Below are positions 28,190 to 35,537 of a stretch of 64,000 bases of DNA, one piece after another. The position numbers and the translations under genes are program-made. The DNA is from Flavivirga spongiicola (GTDB lineage Bacteria; Bacteroidota; Bacteroidia; Flavobacteriales; Flavobacteriaceae), in contig NZ_JAUOEO010000001.1 in the NCBI RefSeq assembly GCF_030540825.1, positions 3,485,001-3,549,000 on the forward strand, in the 5' to 3' direction. Each line of letters starts with the position of its first letter. The first letter of the stretch is position 1. The notes beneath the pieces are model-generated. The model made no database searches. It was given only the letters and a program-made list of their open reading frames with translations, and was not told the DNA's origin.

Positions 28190-31100
28190 ATGAAAACCCT
28201 AAGCATGAAACATATTTATATATTAAACCATAAGCGTTTTTTCCTTTTACTATGGTTTTGCTGTATAGGCGTTTTTTCTCAAAACCAAGATATATCTTTT
28301 ACTCGCCTCTCTGTTAAAGATGGTTTATCACAAAACGGTGTTATGTCTATTTTTAAAGACAGCAAAGGCTATGTTTGGTTAGGAACAAGAGATGGTCTTA
28401 ATAGATATGATGGTTATAATTTCAAAGTTTTTAGGCATAACCCACATGATTTTAACTCTTTAAGTAATAATTATATTAATACAATTGTCGAAGATAAAGA
28501 TGGTGTTTTATGGGTTGGAACTCAAAATGGTCTAAATGCCTTTAATCAAAAAGACCAAACTTTTAAGTGTTACAAAAATATACCAACTAATGATAAATCT
28601 ATATCTGATAATAAAATCCTCTCTATTTTAATTAGCGACAATGGGGATCTTTGGGTTGGAACCGAAAATGGACTTAATGTAAAAAAGAGGCACGAAAATA
28701 CTTTTACAACATTTTACAATCTTGAAGAAGATCCAAATTCTATAAGTGGTAATGAAGTATTTGCTTTATTCGAGGACTCTAAAAATAATATTTGGGTAGG
28801 TACTAGATACAATGGATTGAATAAGTTTTTGGGTGAAAGTCAAAAGTTTAGAAGGTTTCTTAATGAACCTTCAAATCCTATGAGTATTAGAGATGATCAA
28901 ATCACGTCAATTGCAGAAAGTGAAGATGGAAAATTATGGATAGGTACAAAGGATAATGGCATTAGTATTTTAGATAAGAATGATACTTTTACGCACATTG
29001 TAGCAGATGTTGGGGCTTCTAATACGTTATCACATAATAGAATTCGATCTTTGGTTTTTGATGAAGATTCGAATGTGTGGATTGCAACGTATAATGGGCT
29101 TAGCCATTATAATACCAGTACAGGCAACTTTACAGTATATAAAAATGTTACTGATGACTCAAATAGTATTAGTCATAACTCAATACGCTCTTTGTTTTTA
29201 GACAACTCGGGGCTTTTATGGGCAGGAACATATTTTGGAGGCGTCAATATTATTAATCTAACTTCAAATGAATTTATACATTTTCAGCATAGTAATACTA
29301 ATAAAAATAGTTTAAGCTATAATGTTGTTGGTCCCATGGTAGAAGATCAAAATAAAGATATTTGGATAGGGACTGAAGGAGGTGGGCTTAACTTTTTTGA
29401 TCATTCAAAGCAAACTGTTTCAAGAATTACTTTTTTTAATAATAAACCAATTATAGACAAAACAATAAAATCCCTTTTAGTAGATGGAAAAGGGAATTTG
29501 TGGATTGGAACATTTCAAGAAGGATTATTAGTAGTAAATTTAGATAATAATAAACTTGAGAAATTTACTTATGACATTGGTGCTCAAAGCGGTTTAAAAA
29601 GTAATTCCATTTTGTCATTACTAGAAGACCATATAGGTAAAATTTGGATAGGTACAGATAATGGGCTGTGTGTGTATAACCCCAAGACAAAAGAAATAGG
29701 TAATATTCAACTCCCAAAAATAAAGAGTGCAGCAAAAAATATTAGCATTACTTGTATTTGTGAAGATTCTAATAATATTGTTTGGATAGGAACTAAAACT
29801 AATGGGTTGCTTGCTTTTGATGGTGATACTATAAAACAATATACACATACAATAAATAATGACAATAGTATTAGTCATAATTATATTAATGAAATTTTTG
29901 AAGACTCTAAAAACCGTATCTGGATAGGAACTTATGGTGCTGGGCTCGATTTAATCAATCCAGAAGAAGAAACTTTTAAACACTATACTTTAAAAGATGG
30001 TTTAGTAAACGATATTATATACAGTATTGAAGAAGACAGTGAAAAAAAACTATGGGTTGCTACTCCTACAGGAATATCAAAAATGAACCCAGAAGAGAAT
30101 AGTTTTAAAAACTATACATATTCAAACGGTATCCCTATAGATGAGCTTAACAATAATTCGTCATTACACCATTCCAGTGGATTACTTTTTTTTGGAGGAT
30201 TTAACGGTTTTATGGGGTTTATACCAGATCATATTAAAGACAACCCAAATGTTCCGGACATTACTTTACTACAATTAAAATTATTTAATAAAACGGTTAA
30301 ACCAAACGATAAAAGTGGTCTTTTAAAAACTCCTCTTGATGAAACTAAATCAATAACTTTTTCTCATGAGCAAAATATATTTTCAATAGACTATATTGCT
30401 TTAAATTATTTTCAGCCAGGGCAAAACCAATATGCCTATAAATTGGAAGGATTAGAGTCTGATTGGAATTATGTTGGAAATAGAACATCAGCTACCTATA
30501 CGAATTTAAGCCCAGGAGACTATACTTTTAAAGTAAAAGCTGCAAATATTGATGGCATTTGGAATGATAAAGTTATCAGCTTAAATATTATCAAGCGCCC
30601 TCCTTTTTGGAAAACAATTTGGGCTTACCTCATTTATTTAACTTTTGCTTTTATTTTATTTTTTATAATACGAAAATACTTTTTAATAAAACTTGGTCTA
30701 GAAAATAATTTAAAGCTAGAAAAGCTAGAAAAAAATCAAATAGAAAAATTAACAAAACTTAAGCTAAAGTTTTTTACAAATATTTCACATGAGTTCAGAA
30801 CCCCTCTTACACTTATTCATGCTCCTTTACAAGAACTTATTAGTACGCTAAAAGAATCTAAATACCATAATCAGCTTTTACTAATCAAAAAAAATGCTGA
30901 TTTAATGTTGCGACTTATAAACCAATTAATGGATTTTAGAAGTATTGAAAGTGGTCAAGTTTCCTTAAAAGTGTCAAAAAAACCATTCGTGCCTTTTGTT
31001 AAAGAGGTGGTGTCGTCATTTAAAGAATATGCTAAGTCTAGTGATATTCGTTTTTCTTTTACTTCTAGTGTTTCGAATGACAATTTTTTATTTGATAAAA

Positions 31101-32320
31101 ATAAAATTGAAAAAGTATTATATAATTTACTTTCTAATGCATTTAAAAATACTCCGGAAAAAGGGAAAGTATCTGTGAAAATATCAAAAAACATTTCAAC
31201 GTCCGACATAAACTTTATTGAAGTAAGTATTTATAACTCTGGTGTGGGTATAGAAAAAAAGGATATAGAACGCATATTTGATAGGTTTTACCAAACAACT
31301 CATTCGCACGAAAATGATAAATTAGGATCAGGTGTTGGACTTACTATGGCAAAGAATTTAATTGAATTGCATAAAGGATATATTCATGTAAACAGCAAAG
31401 TAAACCAATATGCGGAGTTCACCATCGGAATCCCTATGGAAGATGTCTATTCAAAAGAAGAGAAGGAAAGTGCTAGTTTAAGTATGGAAAGTGAAAAAAG
31501 TAGCTCGTCTAGTTCTTCTGTAAATGTTGAAGATACCCCTCTTGATAAGGAATTTACTTTGCTAATTGTAGAAGATAGTCATGATTTAAGAAACTTTTTG
31601 GCACAAAGCTTTTCAGCTGATTATAATATTAAAGTTGCTGAAAATGGAGAGTTAGGTTTACAGATAGCTAGTGAGGATCATATAGACATCATTATTTCTG
31701 ATATCATGATGCCCAAACTCTCTGGTATTGAAATGTGTAAAAAGATTAAATCAAATCCTAGAACAAAGCATATTCCAGTTATTTTGTTAACCGCCAGAAC
31801 GGCGTCAACATTGGAATTAGAAAGTTATGACACTGGTGCTGATGATTTTATTTCGAAACCTTTTAACATTGACGTTTTAAAATCTAAAGTTAGAAATAAT
31901 ATTAAATCGAAAATTGATATTGATAGTCATGCCAGACAGGAAATTTTTCTGGAAGATTCTGAAATAAATAATTCTCCAGCAAATGAAAAGTTCTTAAAAA
32001 AACTTTCTGATTATATAAGAGATCATATCAGTGATCCAAATCTTAATGTTAATTCTGTTAGTAAAGAATTGGGGCTAAGTAGAGTGCATTTATATAGGAA
32101 AACCAAAGAGATAACGGGGAAAAGTCCTGTAACATTTATTAGAGATTTTAGATTATCCGTAGCAACTAAGTTAATAGAAAAGGAAAACTATAATATTAAT
32201 GAGATTTGTTATAAAATCGGATTTCAAGATGCAAGTTATTTTAGGAAATGTTTTAAGAAAAAGTATAAAGTTTCACCTTCGGCATATTTAGAAAAAATAA
32301 AGACAGAAGAGATTAATTAA
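28190..32320 (+). CDS. Hybrid two-component system regulator (HTCS): propeller sensor, kinase, receiver, AraC domain
   Basis: In this 1376-residue membrane protein sensor, kinase and DNA-binding output are one chain. After a signal peptide (to about residue 30) come repeated propeller blades such as GYVWLGTRDGLNRYDGYNF (about 35-700). A Y_Y_Y domain ends in YTNLSPGDYTFKVKAANIDG, and a membrane helix follows at about 805-830. The HisKA domain has SHEFRTPLTLIH (His867). The ATPase has NLLSNAFKNTPEKG and GSGVGLTMAKNLIELHKG. The receiver has SDIMMPK with Asp1171. The C-terminal AraC-type HTH is ELGLSRVHLYRKTKEITGKS. A periplasmic oligosaccharide should activate it. It sits in the middle of the locus between two copies of the candidate operator. 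Confidence 0.95.
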   Translation: MKTLSMKHIYILNHKRFFLLLWFCCIGVFSQNQDISFTRLSVKDGLSQNGVMSIFKDSKGYVWLGTRDGLNRYDGYNFKVFRHNPHDFNSLSNNYINTIVEDKDGVLWVGTQNGLNAFNQKDQTFKCYKNIPTNDKSISDNKILSILISDNGDLWVGTENGLNVKKRHENTFTTFYNLEEDPNSISGNEVFALFEDSKNNIWVGTRYNGLNKFLGESQKFRRFLNEPSNPMSIRDDQITSIAESEDGKLWIGTKDNGISILDKNDTFTHIVADVGASNTLSHNRIRSLVFDEDSNVWIATYNGLSHYNTSTGNFTVYKNVTDDSNSISHNSIRSLFLDNSGLLWAGTYFGGVNIINLTSNEFIHFQHSNTNKNSLSYNVVGPMVEDQNKDIWIGTEGGGLNFFDHSKQTVSRITFFNNKPIIDKTIKSLLVDGKGNLWIGTFQEGLLVVNLDNNKLEKFTYDIGAQSGLKSNSILSLLEDHIGKIWIGTDNGLCVYNPKTKEIGNIQLPKIKSAAKNISITCICEDSNNIVWIGTKTNGLLAFDGDTIKQYTHTINNDNSISHNYINEIFEDSKNRIWIGTYGAGLDLINPEEETFKHYTLKDGLVNDIIYSIEEDSEKKLWVATPTGISKMNPEENSFKNYTYSNGIPIDELNNNSSLHHSSGLLFFGGFNGFMGFIPDHIKDNPNVPDITLLQLKLFNKTVKPNDKSGLLKTPLDETKSITFSHEQNIFSIDYIALNYFQPGQNQYAYKLEGLESDWNYVGNRTSATYTNLSPGDYTFKVKAANIDGIWNDKVISLNIIKRPPFWKTIWAYLIYLTFAFILFFIIRKYFLIKLGLENNLKLEKLEKNQIEKLTKLKLKFFTNISHEFRTPLTLIHAPLQELISTLKESKYHNQLLLIKKNADLMLRLINQLMDFRSIESGQVSLKVSKKPFVPFVKEVVSSFKEYAKSSDIRFSFTSSVSNDNFLFDKNKIEKVLYNLLSNAFKNTPEKGKVSVKISKNISTSDINFIEVSIYNSGVGIEKKDIERIFDRFYQTTHSHENDKLGSGVGLTMAKNLIELHKGYIHVNSKVNQYAEFTIGIPMEDVYSKEEKESASLSMESEKSSSSSSSVNVEDTPLDKEFTLLIVEDSHDLRNFLAQSFSADYNIKVAENGELGLQIASEDHIDIIISDIMMPKLSGIEMCKKIKSNPRTKHIPVILLTARTASTLELESYDTGADDFISKPFNIDVLKSKVRNNIKSKIDIDSHARQEIFLEDSEINNSPANEKFLKKLSDYIRDHISDPNLNVNSVSKELGLSRVHLYRKTKEITGKSPVTFIRDFRLSVATKLIEKENYNINEICYKIGFQDASYFRKCFKKKYKVSPSAYLEKIKTEEIN

Positions 32321-32382
32321 TAGCACTTTTCCTGTAAAATAGAATACACTACATGTTATGCACTCAATTGTTTATCTAGAAA

Positions 32383-32448
32383 GTAACATTTAGACCTATA
32401 AAATGAAACATATACAAAGTGGTTTAATGTGGCTTCTAGCTAACTTTG
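32383..32448 (+). promoter_or_regulatory. Putative hybrid-regulator operator and promoter of the eda-remnant/TRAP operon
   Basis: GTAACATTT (32383) and GAAACATAT (32405) are spaced 22 bp. The -7 box TAACTTTG (32441-32448) is a perfect TAnnTTTG, starting 36 bp after the start of the proximal half-site. The site matches the susC copy closely: GTAACATTTAGACCTATAAA here, against GTAACATTTAAACCTTTATA there. The next intact gene starts 252 bp downstream; a decayed aldolase remnant lies between. Confidence 0.65.
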
Positions 32449-32531
32449 AAGTACTGAAATTTCTATAAACTTGATTGTACATAAATTTATTGGATTATTT
32501 AAAACATAGCTAAAATCACATAATATAGATG

Positions 32532-32680
32532 AGCCAAGTTATGGAAATATGCCGATGTAACTTGAGTAGGTATGGGATCTAAACTTGTACCAAAAGATAT
32601 TATTGATAATTAAAGATTATAATAAATTAGAGTAAGGTGTACAATCTGCTTTAGAAATTATTAAGTCTGTTAGAAAATAA
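32532..32680 (+). pseudogene. eda: Remnant of KDPG aldolase (3' end only)
   Basis: Translating the + strand gives AKLWKYADVT-stop-VGMGSKLVPKDIIDN. After a one-base shift at about 32611 it continues KDYNKLE-stop-GVQSALEIIKSVRK, ending at TAA 32678-32680. This is the C-terminal end of 2-keto-3-deoxy-6-phosphogluconate aldolase as found in flavobacteria (AGVTCVGMGSKL...). TGA stands where TGT (Cys) is expected and TAA interrupts later. The N-terminal three quarters are gone. The remnant is 19 bp before dctP and behind an intact operator/promoter, so the operon once began with this gene. Confidence 0.75.
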
Positions 32681-32699
32681 TTAAAGAATTCAACCATTT

Positions 32700-33680
32700 A
32701 TGAAGAGACTTCCAATAGTCCTTAGCTTTTTACTTTTTTTACTCTTGTTTAGTTCTTGTGATACTTTACAGAAACAAAAGACAATCAAATTAGCACACGG
32801 ATTAGACATGAGCCATCCTGTCCATAAAGCTATGATGCTTATGGGCGAGGAATTGGATAAAAATTCTAAAGGAGCATTGAAATTAGAAATTTATCCAAAC
32901 CAACAACTCGGATCAGAACGGCAATGCCTAGAACTATTACAGATTGGTAGTTTGGGGATGACCAAAGTATCGGCAGCAGTCATGGAGAATTTCTCACCAA
33001 ATATGAAAGTATTTGGGTTACCATTTTTGTTCAAAGACCGTGCCCATACGTTTAATGTACTAGATGGAGATATTGGTAAAGAACTGTTGGATGGGGGGCA
33101 AAAATACTGGCTGAAGGGTTTAGGGTATTATGATTCAGGAAGTCGAAGCTTTTATACTAAAGAAAAGCCAATACAAACACCAAAAGATTTGGAAGGACTT
33201 AAAATTAGGGTCATGGAGAGTGTCACAGCTATGAATATGGTTAACAAATTAGGGGGTTCACCAACACCTATTTCATGGGGCGAACTATACACGTCCTTGC
33301 AGCAAGGCGTCGTAGATGGGGCAGAAAATAACCCTCCCAGTTTCTACCTTTCAAGGCATTATGAAGTATGCAAATATTATACATTAGATGAGCACACAAC
33401 GATACCGGACGTTTTGATTATTAGCACTCATTTATGGAAGGATCTATCTGATGAAGAGCAAGGTTGGTTGCAGTCGGCAGTTGATACCTCTGTTCAATAT
33501 CAAAGAGAACTATGGGCAACCTCGGAGCTAGAAGCATTAGAGGCTGTAAAGAAAGCTGGTGTTGAAGTGGTAAGGCCAGATAAATCATCTTTTAAAAATA
33601 AAGTAAAGTCTATATATGAGGAATATAAAGACGATATACCCGTGTACAATTTGATTAAAAGAATTCAAGAAGTTCAATAA
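32700..33680 (+). CDS. TRAP transporter substrate-binding lipoprotein (DctP family)
   Basis: The 326-residue periplasmic receptor captures an organic acid or sugar acid for TRAP import. It is a lipoprotein (FSSC, Cys20), not a free periplasmic protein. DctP signatures are IKLAHGLDMSHPVHKAM, EIYPNQQLGSERQCLELLQIG, the substrate-carboxylate Arg in LEGLKIRVMES, and WGELYTSLQQGVVDGAENNP. Its neighbours DctQ and DctM follow with gaps of 2 and 3 bp. In this context an uronate or unsaturated uronate derivative is the likeliest ligand, supported by the preceding aldolase remnant. Confidence 0.92.
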   Translation: MKRLPIVLSFLLFLLLFSSCDTLQKQKTIKLAHGLDMSHPVHKAMMLMGEELDKNSKGALKLEIYPNQQLGSERQCLELLQIGSLGMTKVSAAVMENFSPNMKVFGLPFLFKDRAHTFNVLDGDIGKELLDGGQKYWLKGLGYYDSGSRSFYTKEKPIQTPKDLEGLKIRVMESVTAMNMVNKLGGSPTPISWGELYTSLQQGVVDGAENNPPSFYLSRHYEVCKYYTLDEHTTIPDVLIISTHLWKDLSDEEQGWLQSAVDTSVQYQRELWATSELEALEAVKKAGVEVVRPDKSSFKNKVKSIYEEYKDDIPVYNLIKRIQEVQ

Positions 33681-33682
33681 AT

Positions 33683-34144
33683 ATGATATTAAGAAATAAA
33701 ATAGATCGGATTTTGAGTACTGTACTAGTCATTATTATGGCTGTTATGGTCGTTAATGTATTGTGGCAAGTTTTTACAAGGTTTGTGATTGGTACTCCAA
33801 GCTCATTTACAGATGAGCTTGCAAGATATCTCATGATTTGGGTTGGTGTTCTTGGGGCTGCATATATTTCTGGTAGAAGAATGCATGTTGCTATAGATTT
33901 ACTGCCTACTAGATTAAACAAAGAAGGACAGCAAAAGCTTAAAATAATTTCAAATAGCATTATTATATTGTTTTGTTTTTTTGCTATGGTTATTGGTGGG
34001 GTAAGATTAGTGTATATAACTTTTACATTAGAACAATATTCCCCTGCACTGCAAATTCCTTTAGCAGTCGTTTATTTGGTAATCCCTATTAGTGGTTTAT
34101 TAATTATCTATTACAAAATTTCGGACATATTAAACAAGCAATAA
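33683..34144 (+). CDS. TRAP transporter small permease (DctQ family)
   Basis: This 153-residue protein has four hydrophobic segments: about 12-32, 45-65, 88-108 and 122-146. It has the family patterns FVIGTPSSFTDELARYLMIWVGVLGAAY and RRMHVAIDLLPTRLN. It forms the inner-membrane complex with the large permease next to it. Length and gene order are normal for the family. Confidence 0.92.
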   Translation: MILRNKIDRILSTVLVIIMAVMVVNVLWQVFTRFVIGTPSSFTDELARYLMIWVGVLGAAYISGRRMHVAIDLLPTRLNKEGQQKLKIISNSIIILFCFFAMVIGGVRLVYITFTLEQYSPALQIPLAVVYLVIPISGLLIIYYKISDILNKQ

Positions 34145-34147
34145 AGA

Positions 34148-35443
34148 ATGGAATACTTACCAATACTCGTTTTAGTTATTAGTTTTATAGGATTATTGTT
34201 TATAGGTGTTCCAGTGGCATGGAGTATTGCTATTTCATCGTTATTAACAATGATGACAAGCATTTCGATGCTTCCAGCGCTAACAACCGTGTCTCAAAGA
34301 ATAGCTACGGGATTAGATAGTTTTGCACTACTGGCTATTCCATTTTTTGTGCTTTCTGGACAACTCATGAACAAAGGAGGTATTGCGCATCGCCTTATTG
34401 ATTTTGCTAAAACCCTAGTAGGTTCACTTCCAGGAGGCTTAGCACTTATAAATGTTATTGCAGCCATGTTAATGGGAGCCATTGCTGGTTCTGCAATGGC
34501 ATCAGCTTCAGCAATGGGAAGTATTTTAGGACCAGAAATGGAAAAAGAAGGCTATTCAAAAGAATTTGGAGCGGCCGTAAACATAACATCATCAACAACT
34601 GGTTTGATCATTCCCCCAAGTAATGTGCTTATTGTGTATTCATTGGCAAGTGGTGGCGTTTCTATAGCAGCGTTATTTTTAGCTGGTTATATTCCAGGGA
34701 TTCTAACAGGTTTATTTCTTATGATAGTGGCCTCATTTTGGGCTAAAAAGAAAGGTTATAAAATAGGAAAAAGAAGCTCATTAAAGGATGTAGCTAGAAC
34801 TTTTGTAAGTGCATTTCCTAGTTTAATGTTACTTGTTGTCGTAATAGGGGGAATAGTTGTCGGTATTTTTACGGCCACAGAAGCTTCAGCTATAGCGGTA
34901 TTATATACACTAATATTAGGGTTTTGGTATAAAGAAATTAAAAGTAAAGATCTACCTCAAATATTATTAGAATCTTGTGGTACTACAGCTATTGTAATGC
35001 TATTAATTGGTGCTTCCATGAGTATGTCTTGGGTCATGTCTTATGAAAACATCCCACAAGATATTAGTAATTTATTATTAGGAGCTAGTGATAATCCAAT
35101 TGTTATTCTTTTAATTATCAATTTATTATTATTGTTTGTTGGTATCTTTATGGATATGACACCAGCCGTATTAATTTTTACACCTATATTTTTACCAATT
35201 ATTACTAAACTAGGTATGGATCCTGTGCAATTCGGAATTATTATGGTCATGAATTTAAGTGTAGGACTCTGTACACCTCCGGTAGGCTCCGTGCTGTTTG
35301 TAGGAGTAGGTATTGCAAACACAACTATTGAAAAAGTAATTAAACCCTTATTACCTTTGTTCATTGCTATGATAGTTGCTTTGTTTTTAGTGACCTATTT
35401 CCCGCAATTGAGTTTGTGGTTACCTAGTTTGTTTGATTTATAA
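34148..35443 (+). CDS. TRAP transporter large permease (DctM family)
   Basis: The 431-residue permease of the TRAP complex has about 12 hydrophobic segments. Conserved stretches include LLAIPFFVLSGQLMNKGGIA, AAMLMGAIAGSAMASASAMG, the substrate-path motif IIPPSNVLIVYSLASGGVS and NLSVGLCTPPVGSVLFVGVG near the end. It drives sodium-coupled uptake of the ligand bound by the upstream DctP. The next gene is the NagB fusion 94 bp downstream, with a possible separate promoter. Confidence 0.93.
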   Translation: MEYLPILVLVISFIGLLFIGVPVAWSIAISSLLTMMTSISMLPALTTVSQRIATGLDSFALLAIPFFVLSGQLMNKGGIAHRLIDFAKTLVGSLPGGLALINVIAAMLMGAIAGSAMASASAMGSILGPEMEKEGYSKEFGAAVNITSSTTGLIIPPSNVLIVYSLASGGVSIAALFLAGYIPGILTGLFLMIVASFWAKKKGYKIGKRSSLKDVARTFVSAFPSLMLLVVVIGGIVVGIFTATEASAIAVLYTLILGFWYKEIKSKDLPQILLESCGTTAIVMLLIGASMSMSWVMSYENIPQDISNLLLGASDNPIVILLIINLLLLFVGIFMDMTPAVLIFTPIFLPIITKLGMDPVQFGIIMVMNLSVGLCTPPVGSVLFVGVGIANTTIEKVIKPLLPLFIAMIVALFLVTYFPQLSLWLPSLFDL

Positions 35444-35484
35444 TTTTATTTGAATACATTGGAAAAAATAATCACATTATAAAA

Positions 35485-35513
35485 GTATCATATAACCATT
35501 ATAATAGTAATGA
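35485..35513 (+). promoter_or_regulatory. Weaker operator-like site before nagB
   Basis: GTATCATATAACCATTATAA followed by TAGTAATGA resembles the - strand site at 28089-28061 (GTATCATCTAACCTTTAAAA), with 22 bp between GTATCAT and GTAATGA. The spacing rule fails here: a -7 box 36 bp after the second half-site would fall inside the gene. Only TAAAATTA at 35521 fits, and then only from the first half-site. Confidence 0.3.
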
Positions 35514-35537
35514 GATACATTAAAATTAAAGTTTAGT

